Positions 35,901 to 49,300 of a stretch of DNA of 64,000 nt are shown here, in pieces. The notes below the pieces were generated by a model, which was not told where the DNA came from, searched no databases, and saw nothing but the letters and a program-made list of their open reading frames with translations. This DNA comes from Adiantum capillus-veneris. Taxonomy: Eukaryota; Streptophyta; Polypodiopsida; Polypodiales; Pteridaceae. The stretch's first letter is position 1; every line of letters begins with the position of its first letter. Location of the stretch: positions 117,600,087-117,664,086 of the forward strand of contig CM043947.1 in assembly GCA_014529385.2 (NCBI GenBank), given 5' to 3'. The position numbers and the translations under genes were made by a program.

Positions 35901-38900
35901 TGCTACACCCACTGGTCTAGGTCCTATTGTTAAATACTTAATGTAGGGGATGCAGCTCAATTCTGCCATGATATAGTCCAATCTGTTGGCACCATGCCTA
36001 TGTGGAACAACCCAGCTGTTGCAAGAAATTGTTGTAGGCCATTAAGTATGGCCAATCCATGTGAGGCCCCATTTCCATCAAATATCTCCTATATTTAGTG
36101 TACTCTTCATCCTGTGAGCATTTGCCAAGCTCCATATCACAGGTATCTAGCTCTCTCAATATCTCATCTGAGGTGTCATAAAAAATTGTATGATGATTTC
36201 TTGTGCAGGCATTAAGGTCCCCCAAGAGAATGATGTCACCATCTCTGGAAAACTCTCATATGTCCTCGTCTAATGCAGAGAAAGGGGACTATCCTCTAGG
36301 TGCGGCATACACTCATGTGCTGGGGGCAAAGTAACATATAGCAATGTACAAGAATCTGCCCGTCTGAGCTCTCAATCTCACCCACATATATTTGGCCTGA
36401 TCATCTCTCCGAACAATGTGCACAAGCGGCTGCAACCCTCTACGAATAGGACTCCTACTCCCCTCGACCCTCTACCCCTGTGCTTTGATCTCGTCTCTGC
36501 TTGACAAGCTCTCTCCCACCTATATCCAATCACATGTGGCATAAGCTGTCCCAAGGCCTCGTGTGCCTCTCAGTAAAAGACGATGTCTCTCCCCATATAG
36601 CTCTCCTCAAATGTCCCTACATCAAGACAAAGTGACCCTTCACAATTCCATGCGGCCATCTTTAGTGTGGTCCCACAGGTCTCGCACCGTCATGCAGAGC
36701 ATCACTCCAATATCACCACCCTTGCATCTCGGTAAAAAGCAATCTTACCTTTTTCCCTTGCCGCTCTAATATCCCGCATTACCTCTTGCATATGAGCAAT
36801 CTGCGAGAGCGTGAGGTCATCTCCAAGAAAGATGCCCGTCTTCTTAAGAGTTGGTCGCTTCTTCAAAAAGTCCTTCGCTTCCATGGATGGCAACAAAGCA
36901 TAAGTGCCCTCCCTTCAAGGTTTCCTCGTTGCTTCCATTTTTTCTTATTGCCCACCCTCCACGCTCTTGTATGCGTCGGCTCATTAACCCCCATCATAGT
37001 CATGAGTTCTTTTACCTCTTCATCCACATTATCTTTGTCTTTGAGGCCACAAATTCTCACATATAAGGCACGCACCTGTCTCCTGTGCTCCCTTTCTAGT
37101 TTCAAGTTAATAATGGTGGATGTGGATGTCATTTCCTTGCCTTTTCCTTTCTTGGCAATATTGATCCATTTTTTGGCCTCGTCCCCTTTCTGTTGAGTCT
37201 TTCCACCGAGGAAATCGTCATTTCTTTGTGTTGCTCCTCCCCCACTTTGATGGCCTGTACTTGCTCTTTAATCGTGTTGAGTTCTTCAATTACTAAGGGT
37301 TGAAGTTCTCCCTCTTCAAGCGTGTTTCGTGATCGCACTTCTCCAAGCTCCTTCTTGAGTAACACAATCTCCTCATCTTGGGCCGTCACACAATGTTTAA
37401 GTGTGTTTATCTTGCTTTTCTGAGCTGACACGTGTTCTTCAAGTGTCTTTATTGTGCCTAGGAGGTTGCAATTAATCTTGTTGATGGTCTCACACATTTG
37501 TTCCTTGCATTTTTTATGGCATACTCCAGAGAGTCCCCCTTGTCAATTTGCTTCTTCATGTTTGAGAACTGCAATAGGAGACGGAGAGGTAGAGGGAGAA
37601 AGAGAGAAAATCCTTGAGGGATAGAGAAAACCACACTATGTAAATAGGTGTTTCCACATTATGCATACATATTTATTCCACATTTGTTTACATCTCTGTA
37701 ATTCTAAACCAATAGGTGTTCCCACATCACGCATACATGTTTATTCCACACCTATCTTCGGTCTCTGCAGTTTTGAGAATTCTGAAACTTCTGAAAAATC
37801 TAACAATATCTGGACTACTGACTTTCTGAGTCTCTGAATTATCTGAATTTTTGCAGGGGGAGAGGGGCTGAGGAGTGCGACAGGGGGAAATCTGAATTTT
37901 TGCACTGCTGCATTTCTGAGTTTCTGCAGGACTGAATTTCTGCATCGGGGGGGGGGGGGGGGGGGGGGGGGGAGATATGAGGGAGCGCAAGGGGTGGGCT
38001 GAGAGAGAAATGAAATGAAATGTTATATTAACGTCTTCAAAAGGCCAAAGTGACCTATGAGACCAGAAAGTTACAATGTGATGGATCTGAGTTACAATGT
38101 GATGGATCTAATACAAAGTCAGAGTAACAAAAAGACAAAATAAAATACTATGGAATCCCAAATTGCTAGGTGTGAGCTAAGCAGCTAGGTGGGATAGCTA
38201 AATCACAAAAGATCCAGCATCGGTCGCTGGCAGATCTCATCAATCTCCTCCATGGTCAATAGCCTGACCGAGCATCGTCCGTGTCGGGCAAAAGTGATCC
38301 AAATCCTTTGATGCAGCCTCCATCGATGCTGTGTAGTCCTCCGCAGTCGTGGGCGTCTGGATCTCCCCAGCTCGGTCGCTCGGTCGATCAATGTGCCTCT
38401 GGTGTGAGGCGACGTGCTCCGCTGTGGTAGTAGCTCCTCCGGGTGTCCAGTGGCAGCTCTAAAGAAGTCTGTGGTCTGTCTTTGAGAGTGGCTAGCCTCT
38501 CCTCTCATCAAGCTCTCTCTGTGTCTGCGCAGCTCGAGCAAAAACAAGCCCATGCATCTCTGATCCTCGTACTGCATGACTCTGGAGAGTGGTCCAAAGC
38601 CCTCTCTGAACAAGCAATGGAAGCGGCCTCGTATCTCGTAGTAGACGGGGCAGTGGCATGTGTAGTGCAACTCTGTCTCAGGCTCAGTGTCGCACAGGGG
38701 GCATATCTTGGCCTCTGCTAGTACTCCGCTGTATCTCCCAGTCTCAATCCGCAGCTGGTGTGAAGATGTGCGTATCTAGCCAATAGCACATTGTATTGCA
38801 TGAGACAAGTGGGTGTCCATGTATCTGGGCCTCGTCACAAAACCGTCCTTCGTAAGCTGGAGAAGATGCTCTCTATAGAAAGCCATCTTCGTGCCCAGCT

Positions 38901-41900
38901 CCTGTGCTGGCTGTATCCATGTCCTCCTAGCTGAGTCAGGTCCTGGCGGATGAGCCTGGTGATCTCGAACTGTGTAAAAGTCACAGAGGGTGCAGCCAGT
39001 GAGTACTGGAAGGGAGGTAGTCTGTCTATGCTGAACCCATGTGCCTGAAACCATGATGTCATCTCCCCATACCAGCATGTTGTATCTCCCTGCATGGCTA
39101 ACTGTCAAGAGGACTCAAGTGCAAGGCGTGCATATCTGTCTCTAAGAAGTTCCCACATGCGGTGTATGAAGGAGACAGATCTGGTGAGCGCCTCCACCAC
39201 TAGTGGGGGGGCAGCTAGCTCTGCCCGGATGATGGCACGTGGTATTGAAGCCTTGGCTCTGATGAGCCGCGAGATCATAGAGACTAGTGTCTTCTCCATG
39301 TCCCCCCATCCATCAGTGCAACATGTCCTCCCGTGATGGTCCAATGAAGGTCCCCAAATGTCAGCTCCATAGAGCAATGCAGAAGCCACCAAACTGTCAA
39401 AGAGAAAGAGCTTCGTCCGAGGTTCCTAAAACTGAACATGTGAACACATCCTCTCCAATCAACCCAATGTTGCATGGGCTGTGGTCAGTCTAGTCTCTGC
39501 TGCTCTCCTCAATGAAAATGTTGGTCCATTGAAAACCACTCCAAGGTAAGTGTAAGCATATGTATACTCCACTGTCTCCTGGCCGTATGTGAATGCAGGC
39601 GCTGACCTCCTGATCCACTGTGGGGTGGTATTAAATACCATGACCTTGGTTTTACCAAGGTTGACAGACAAACCACTTTCATGGGCGAACCTACGCAAAG
39701 CATCCAAGTGACGTTGCATCCCCTCCGGAGAGTCGGAGATCAACACAATATCATCAACATATAACAATAGTGGAATCCATGTCCCTACCAGCTGTGCACC
39801 TCTATCACTATCTCTCTCAATGTAGTCAGAAACCTCACACATACATACCAAATAGAGTAGAAGAGAGCGGGCAACCCTGCTTCACCCCAATAGTGGAGTG
39901 AACCACTGTAGATAGGCCCTCTAAGGTGCGTACATGCCCTACTACTGACCTGCATAATGCCATGACCCCCCAAATAAGCTCTGTGGGTACTCCCATCTCC
40001 TGTAATCTGCGCATCAATCTAGCTCTGGGTACGGTGTCAAATGCTTTGCAGAAGTCCACAGAGCTACAATAGATCCGTCTCCCATGTGATCCACCCTCAA
40101 TGATGGCTCTGAGTGTCAAGATATGGTCAAGAGAAGAAAAACCTCTCCTGAACCCTGCCTGCCCTGCTGCATGTATCCTCTCTCTCTCTGCCCATCTGCT
40201 CAGTTGCTGCTCAAGAATGGATGCGTACAACCATGCCAATGTGTGTCCGATCATGATAGTGCGATAATTCCCACGCTCCATAGGGTCTCTTGACTTGAAG
40301 ATAGGTACAATAGTAGATAGGCTCCAAGTATCAAGCAAGCCCTCACACATGGCACGGTTAAACATAACCGCTAGAAGCTCTGCTAGTAGATCTCTGGCAT
40401 GCATGAAGTGCTCAGCCACTAAGCCATCATGATCATATGCTCTCCCAGTCCTCATCCTGTCAATGGCCGTCCTCACCATCTCAAGGTGAAAAAACCACAT
40501 GTGTGGGGGCATGGATCGGGGGGGGGGGGGGGGGGTCGGGAAGGGGCGGGTGTCCAGGAGCTCTGTACAGAGATGACACGTACTGGCCCCAGGCCTCTGT
40601 AGAGGTAATGGCGGGGGGGGGGATGCTCGTGCGAGAGCCACCATGCCTCACGTGAGTCCTGACTCAAGAATAGCTAGTATAGGTCCTGCTCTAGGCGAAC
40701 CAAAAATGCCCTCTTCTTCCGCCACACTAGGCACAGGAAGTCAATTTGTGACTGTCTGTGAGTGATGTCTCCCAAAAGCACCTCAATCTAAAGTCTAGCT
40801 CTAGTCTCGCGGCATTCCTCATCATACTAGCTGTTTTGGGGTATCCTCCCAGAACGGCGTCTCTGCTCAGGCTGGGTGTGTGGGTATGCCTCTGCTGCTG
40901 CATCATGTAATGTCTGTGTCAGTATAGTAGTAAGCTCCTCCAAAGGTCGCCCTGGTTCTTCTGTACACAGGTGTCTATAGATCCCATCTATGTATACACA
41001 GTCTGTCTCCCGCGTGAAGGTGTAGCGAGTAGGGAACTGCTGCCTGTGGCCTGTGTGCTACACTAAACTAGAAAGAGATGATCAACGACACAAGAGCATG
41101 ATCCACTCCCACACTAACAGGTTTGGGTCCAACCATGAGATCTTGGAGACTAGAGATGAGACTCGGCTGTGCCATGACATAATCCATTGTGCTGCCTCCA
41201 TGTCTGTGTGGAGAGCATGTAAAACCCCCCGCATCAGGAAATCTTTGTAGGCCATTCAAGATGACCAATCCATGTGCACTCCCCATATCTATCAAGTGTC
41301 GTCCATACTCAGTATGTTCCCCATCCTGTGATAGTCTGGATAGGCCTGTCTCTGCAACACCTAGCTCTCTCAACATCTCCTCTGAAGTATCATAAAAAAT
41401 TGTCTGATGATGGGCAGTCCTAGCATTGAAGTCCCCTAGAATGATGATGTCACCATCTCTAGAGAACTCCCAGATGTCATCATCCAAAAGAGAAAAGGGG
41501 AACTGTCCTCCGGGTGGTGCATACACTAACGTACTCAGGGGAAAGTAGCAAATAGCAACATAAAGATATCTGTCGGTCTCTCCTCTCAATCTCACCCACA
41601 TGTACCTAGCTTGCTCATCCCTGCGAGCTATATGTATCAATGGCTGCAACTCCTCCTTGAATAACACTGCCACTCCTTCTGAGCCCCGCCCTCTGTGCTC
41701 TGATCGTGTCTCCTAAGTCTCCCATCTGTATCCACTAATGTGAGGCAAAGACTGCCCAGGGGACTGATGTGTCTCAGAGTAGAAGATGATGTCTCTCCCA
41801 CTAAAACTTTCCTCAAAAGCACCCACATCAAGACGCATAGATCCATTACAATTCCACGTAGCAACTTTGAGTGTTGTCCCATAGGTCTCACACTGTCATG

Positions 41901-43275
41901 TGAAGCGTGGCTCCAATATCACCACTCTTCCATCTCGATAAAAAGCAATCTTACCTTTTTCCCTTGCCGCACTAATCTCTGGCATTACCTCCCGCATATG
42001 AGCGATCTGTGAGAGGGTAAGATCATCCCCGAGAAAAATGCCCGTTTTCTTAAGAGTTGGTCTCTTGATCAAAAAGTCCTTCGCTTCCATGGAGGAAAAA
42101 CGAAGGATGAGTGCCCTTTCTTTTGAGGTTTCCCTCTTGCTCCCATTTTTCTTGTTGCCCACTCTCCAAGCTCTTGAGTGCATCGGCTCATGAACCCCCA
42201 TCAAAGCCATGAGTTCTTTTACCTCTTCGTCCACATTATCTTTGTCTTGAAGGCCACAAATTCTCACATGTAGAGAGCGCACACGCCTTCTTTGCTCCTC
42301 TTCTAGTGTCAGGTTAATTATGATGGGTGTGGACGTTGTTTCCTTGCTTTTCCCTTTCTTGGCAACCTCAATCCATTTCTCGGCCTCATCTGCCTTCTGT
42401 TGAGTCTTTGTAATAACGTCCACCCAAGAGGTCATTATTTCTTTGTGTTGCTCTTCCCCCTCTTTGATGGCTCGCACTAGCTCTTTGATCGTGTTGAGCT
42501 CTTCTATTACTAAAGGTTGTAATTCTCCTTCTTCAAGTCTATTTCGTGATCATGCCTCAACGAGCTCCCTCTTGAGTGACGCAATCTCTTCGTCTTGGGC
42601 CGTCACACGATCTCCCAGTATAGTTATCTTGCTTTCTTGGGCCAACACGCATTCGTCAAGCATTTTTATTGTGCCCAATAAGTTGCGGTTGATCTTGTTA
42701 ATGGTTTCGGTCATTTCTTCTTTGCACTTTTGAACTACATCCTCTAAGGGGTCAAGCTTATCATTGTGTTTCCTCATGCTTGGTCGCTGTAAAAAACAAG
42801 AGGGAAATTTGCGACGGTAGTAGGAGACCACACTACAAGCACCACATTATGCATGCATGTTCTCACACTTTAAGCATACACGGGCATACATTTGCACTTC
42901 CTGCAATTTCTGCAAGTCAAGACAAAGTCCCGCTTTCTGCAACTGCCAATTCTGCAGTTTCTGTAAATTCTGCAATTTCTGAATTTTTGCATTTTCAAAT
43001 TTTCTGTAAATTCTGCTTGCAATTTCTGTTTTTCTGCAGGGCTGAAAGAAAAAACCATTTTCAAACTCTGTTTTCTCAAAAACCTGCACCTGCGGGGGGG
43101 GGGGGGGGGGGGAGGGGGGGGATTGCTGGGCAGTGGAGCGCTCTGCCTGCAGATTATTTGATGGGGAGGGGGCTGCAGGTTACGCGCGAAAGGAGGGGGG
43201 GTGTGCTGCAGGCTACGCGAGAAATGAAATGAAATGTTATATTAACGTCTTCAAAAGGCCATAATGACCTATGAG

Positions 43276-43330
<55 letters not shown>

Positions 43331-46300
43331 AACAATTGAAAGAACAACACTGCATAAGAACAGGCGCCCCTAGCTGTATTTGTGAGCCTACTCACTAAAT
43401 CTATATAAAACTGGCACATAGGTCACTTACTTATAGCCCCTAGTTGCCAAAAGAAACCACTAGAGCAAATGCTAACAAGGAACTTATGGACTCTAGCCCA
43501 TGTGGAGCCCTTTCAAAAGCATCTATGTAGAATTCTGCGCTTGCGGCCTGCCATATCAGCACTGATCCGTATGGTTCTGCCACGTTCTGCCATCCTTACC
43601 CTCCATACAGGGTCGTCACATTGGCACTTGGTCATATCCCCATAACACCCCTCGCCCACCCCACCCCCCAAAACCTCTCTCGATTACATGTGTCAAACAG
43701 ACATAGCACAGAAAATCAGTGGACGCTACACCATGGAGACATGCTCCGTACACCATAGAGCATGAAAAAATCGAGATTCAAATGTGTCCCAACATTCTAC
43801 GCTCGACTTTGGTGCATTTACTAGCCATCACATACTGGTCCAAGATTTTACAGTAGATTCATCCAGGAACAAAAACTGAATAAAATGCTTAGCTACGTAA
43901 ATGGATGCAATCGTTATCAGCAGACTGATGTTTCCACTTTAACTACTTATCTATAAACCCTGGCTTTGACATCTGCTTTTACCAGCACACCTAGCCTTTA
44001 GCCTGATTAAACCTTTTTTCCCCCTGGCTGCAACCATGAAGAGCATTTGAAAGAAGGGCTCAGGGGCCTATTTTGCATCAATCATCAGGCGGATAGGTCA
44101 CTGGCAAGGTTGAGTCATCTCAATTTGTAACCATCAACAGCTCTTGTATCTGACTGTTGCAGAATAAAGAAATACCTGCGGTGGTGCTTACAGTGGCGGT
44201 TCAGGGCCACCATCTCTGTCTTGTGCAGGAGCAATCTAGCTCCCCTATGTAACATTTTTTCATTCAGAAGAGTACTCTTTTAAAATATCTAGGGCTGGAT
44301 GAAGGAAAAATTATTCTTACAGATTTTCTTTTTACAATATTGTGCACAACTACTCACCTAAACAAATCCAATTCAATGCCTCAGTTTCTCAATGTACGGA
44401 GACACTTCTTCAACAGCAAACACCATACTAAGAAAAACTAGCTTGGTTATGCACATGATAAATCATCAGTACTTGATCCCCATTACCCGATGGAGGCTTT
44501 TATCAGCTCTTATCAAAGAGCATCTTTTTAAACAGCATTAAGGTAATGCCAACTGGTAGATTCTTTGCAGTCTTATCATTATCAGCTTTCTGATGAGAGA
44601 AAATCTTACAGTCGATTCAAGTAATTATAGCTCATTATAAGTATTACCTGCAAAGCTTGTCACCAGTGCACCCTTGTATAAATCAGAGGACCCTACAGTC
44701 TGGGCAGCATTGACAGCTGAGCCACAACTTGATGCTGGGTCACTCAATTGTGTGGTCAACAGAACCAATCCATAATAGGTGAAAGCGTTGGCAAAGAAAA
44801 CAAGCCAGAGTAAAAGAGTTGATCTGATCATGGATGGTGAGAAAAGAGCCTTGACCAGGCGCACTGCTTCATTGAATAAATCCCCTTTTCCATGATCATG
44901 TACAGCAACAGCACTTTCTTGATCAAGTTGTCCAACAGGCAGTGCTTTTTTATTGACACGAGCCATCCATCTAAGAACATCTAAAGCCTCATCTGCCTTG
45001 TTTTTTGCCATGAGGTATCTTGGTGATTCAGGAACAAGTGGGTAAAAAACAAGTAACACCAGAAGAGGTGCAGACGAAAGCCCCAGAAGCCATCTCCAGC
45101 CTAATGACGGCATTATAGTCTGCATTACAATGTCTTTTAATACTTAGCAGCATTGATAATTGCTTAAAGGCAATTAAAAGGCCACGTACCAAAATACATT
45201 TCAAAAATTCAATTGTAGCATTCACAATTCGCAAGCAATGTCACCTTGAGTAGTAGCAAAACTAAAATTTGTCTGCATGGCTGAAACCAGTCATTCACAC
45301 AGGTATCATTGTGATTGCTAAGTTATCTTTTCTTTCTCTCTCCCTTTCACCTCTCATCGCAAGTCAGTTTTTTTTTCGCATGGAGTTTTACAGATGTAAA
45401 GTGAAGTCATTGCACATGATGTGATTGGAGCTAGTTGTGGTAATGATTAATGCATTTGAACAGCAGCTCACTGTTAAAGACTTATGATGTTGAACTAATT
45501 GATGCACAACTATAAACCCCTCACTCAGACAAGGCATGAGTGCAAACCACCTTGCCATCCCACCCTTACCCCCCCCTTCTTTTTCCCAGGCCAACCCAAC
45601 AAAAATCATCATGCTCACATCTCTGTTGGTTGTCTCAACTCTGCCCCAATCCGTGCCTTCTCCAATCGCCCCACCCACTTGCCTGCACATAGCAAAACTC
45701 CTGTGCTCCCTATCCCCCTTGTCTACAATCACCTGAATTCACATGATAAGAGATCATCTTGAGGTTTGAAAGTATAGATGCCCTAATATATTGGTGGTTG
45801 AGAAATTTATTTGGCATACACCGTACACACGACCATTAATATGCACTCAAGGAGAGGGATGTAGAGGTCAGCCCAAGATAAGGGCTGAGCGGATATTATG
45901 TGATGGTCAGTTAGGATAATGAAATAAGTGCCAAGAGAGAAGGCTTCCATGTATCCACTGCATGAATTAGCACAACCTATTTCCATAGATTTGCAAAAAT
46001 CAATACTCATATTTTAGAAGTGACCATTCTCCTACATGAAAACTTTCAACTCTCCAAGAACCATGCACAAATCCATCGTCGATTGATATGCTGGTTACAG
46101 CAACTCTTCATTACGGTACGGAGATTTGGGGCACCTAGTCTCTACCATAAGCAGCTCCAAAGAAGAGGGTTGACAGAATAATAGAGGTGAAATCCCTCAA
46201 GATTGGCAGCAGAAAACAAGGTTTTCTGTGATAGAATCTCTTTAAACTGAGGGTCGATGCAAAAAAGCAGCAAATTAAAATAAGTTATCGCACTGAAATC

Positions 46301-49300
46301 CAAGAGTTCCTTGGCCTTTTTGCTCTGATACCATGAAGAAAATGAAGAGACGATGTCACAAACTGCTGACGTGTCAAGCCACTAAAGACCCAGTGGGTTG
46401 GGATTTCCGAGACCCAACCCTAGCCGACCTGCAAATCCTGGCCGAGGGGCCTAAACCCTACAAGAAGAAACAGTAGAAGCAGCAGAAGAAGTTTGACCAG
46501 CTTGCAAAGACTTGCCGAGTGGCCTAACTTTAAAGAAGAGTTCCCACCAACTTATGGGACCTCGTCTGATGGGGCCCTACACACAAAAATCCTTGCGTGG
46601 ACAGAAAATGATGTGGCCTGGCTGTACGGACTGCCCCCCGCGAATCGCACTGACATGCCACATGGCAGGCTGTACGACAGTCCGCGTCTTGTGTTGCAGT
46701 AGATGACGTGGCAAGTGTACAGACAGTCCGTGATTTGCGTTGGGTTGCTGACGTGGCAGCTGTACAGAAATTACGCTGGCCGCTTTTGGGTCGGATGCTT
46801 TTGAAACCAGATGCTTTTAGACTTATCGCTTTTCATGCCTAGGGCCTTTAGATCTGTGCCATGGGCTCATTCTCTTGCACGTTTTCCACGTGGAAGTGTG
46901 GAGGACAGAGTACTGCCATTGTGTTGAGTTCAAGCAATATAAAAAAATACCGAAAGGGGTGCGAGGGTTTGGGGCCAATGCTCTCTTGGGGTGGAACTCC
47001 GCCACTTCGTGTCTCGCGTGTCGAGCATCTGTCACGTGACACATCCAACCCTATGTGTCCGTGGACAAGCTACAGCATGATCAGGGTTCAGTCAGTCTAG
47101 TCAGTCTAGATTAGAAGTGATCTAGCACTTTTTGTGAGTCTATTCGTAGACCGTGCATGCCCAGTCACTTAGCATAGAATCCATAGATGCATATCCTCTG
47201 GTTGCACACAGCATGATCATCAGTATTCCCTTCAGAATCCATCAGATTCCATCAAGGGAATTTTCCAGTGCATTTAGCCTATTTTACCTATTTTTGTTAT
47301 TTTTCACTTATTAATTTAAGTGACTTTCCAACAAAAGTAGGTAGGGCAATTTTGCTAAGTTTGTATATAAGCAAACCCAAGTTAGCACTCAATGGTAGAA
47401 GAGGCAGCAGGAGCACCTTGCTCAACAGGCAACTTCTCAGCAGATCCAAGGACTTCTAGCGCTTTTGCTTCACAATAGCTTGGCTAGCGTTTTTGGACAA
47501 GACCACAACAGATCAGCGTAGCGTTTTTGAATTTGCAGAATCACGGCGACAGAAACACCAATTTCAGCCCCTAGAGTTTTGTATTTGTAGCACCACCTCA
47601 GCGTTTTTGCAGATCATCGGGACAGAAAGTCAAGTACCATCAGCGTTTTCAGTTTTCAACAGTTAGACATCGCAAATCAAGTCCCGAACCTCGCAGATCT
47701 CACCTTCCCGCAGCAGTTCCTCGCCGCACGGTCAATTTCCGCAAGGTTTACAGTTTCAGCCCGGAAAATGCAGATTTCAGCATCTGCGTTTTCAGCGCGT
47801 CGTCGTCGCATCGTCGTCATTGACATCGTCATCGACATAGAGTCATAATTCAGCACATAGAACATTTGCAGATTTCAGCCCTAAGCGTTTTTGGACAGCG
47901 GTAGAGAGATTGTAGATTTCAGCCCTTAGGTCGGTCTCGTCATCACCGTCGTCATCGCCAACATAGCCTAGACTTGCATCACCATTGTACCAGATTGTGC
48001 AATCATAAGTAGACCATTCTCGCCAACAAGAGTGGGGCCTTTCGGAGGAGGGTTTTACAATGTCTCTGGTGTCGTATCTCTCTTCTCTCTCTATCTCTCA
48101 GTCTCATACACTTGCACGAACAGTGTCCATTCACTTTGTTTGTGATCATAGCACTTTCTCATTAAGAACGGAAGGCTCTCCCTTCCATAAGAACAAAAAG
48201 AACCTTGAGCACAGTTCGGAGCACTCATCTTGAGCAAAGCGCAAACATTCATTCCGCTGCACCTAACATTGATATCAGAGCTTTGGCAGTGTTCTGTATC
48301 ACTCAAGGAAAGAACCACAAGAATCACAAGAATTTTTTTTGCTTGTTGCGGTCGCACGAACCCAAGTTCGCTTGGGCGTATCGATTCCTAATCATGTTTT
48401 TGAAGAGTGACAGGAATCCCAAGAAAGAAGGGCTTGTCCAACCTCCCCTTGTGTCTTTTTTCACTCATTGAGAGCGGACCATGCACTTAGCGGCTAGCCA
48501 ATCGACGTGAGGTGGGAAAAAGCAACCTTGGTGTGAGCGCAAGGCCGCTAAGGGGTGCACCCGCGGAAAAGAGTAGCACTCGGATGAAGAGAAGATCCTT
48601 CTCAAACACGGTTTGCAAGCGAAAGAAAACCTCAAGACCTCAAGATCCTCAAGAACCCAAGAACTCAAGACCCGCAAGAACCCAAAGTCCCTCGTGAACT
48701 TAAGAACCCAAGACCACAAGAACCCACGACTTCAGAATGGTCATCACTCGAACCGGAATGGATACTTCGCTTGGAGGTGATGAGCATGAGAGAGGCGAAG
48801 AAGAATTTTCCACACCAGGAGGTTTTTCCGACCCTCCCCTTTCCACATCTACGTCAAGGATTGCACTAACTCCTATGGAGGCTTTGGAGCAATTGTTTCT
48901 CAAACAGAATTTAGAACGCGAAGCAAGAAATGCAACAAGAATGGCAGAAATGAAACGCAGACACACAAGACAAAGTAGAAAGAGAAGCAGAGAGAAAGGC
49001 AAGACAAGAACAGAGCGAGAGACGCATGCAAGAGTTCTTGCGACTCTTTTCTCACGTACCGGCACAGATGCAAGAGATTCAAGAGTCGGAGACTCTCTCA
49101 GTCTCTTCTTCTCCAAAGCATGACACACAGGATTTGCATGATGATAAGCATGATGATTTGAATGATAATGATGAGCATGCTGATTTGCATGATCAAGATG
49201 TGATTTCTCACAAGCATGATGATTTGCATGAAGAAGATGTGATTGTTCACAAGGATGATGTGTTAGTGGATGCTTTTTCTAGCGAAGCTAACCTCGTTGT

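Larger units (their letters stand above)
34886..37972 (-). mobile_element. LINE B2, 3'-truncated and rearranged L1-type element
   Basis: Minus-strand order: poly(C) tract (37972-37947), leader, ORF1, endonuclease, N-terminal RT ending at about 34983. Then a 97-base piece of endonuclease (34982-34886) that repeats sequence at about 36300-36400, out of order. Lies in transporter intron 3 in the sense of the gene. Confidence 0.85.
38007..43121 (-). mobile_element. LINE B1, near full-length L1-type element
   Basis: About 5.1 kb on the minus strand: poly(C) (43121-43094), leader with repeated TTTCTGCA-like words, ORF1, endonuclease, RT with YVDD box, CCHC finger, and a 3' end reading ...GACGTTAATATAACATTTCATTTC. 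Broken by frameshifts and poly(G) expansions. The best guide to the family. Lies in transporter intron 3 in the gene's sense. Confidence 0.9.

Noticed and set aside
41740-42733. Plus-strand Ser-rich ORFs
   Set aside because: Antisense of LINE B1 ORF1 and endonuclease.
46820-47100. ORFs on both strands around the LTR X/element Y junction
   Set aside because: They cross a transposon junction with a clear target duplication.
47677-48357. Minus-strand ORFs within LTR Y, repeated at 50823-51403 and 60311-60493
   Set aside because: They recur because the LTR is repeated; their sense differs between copies and they have no protein features.
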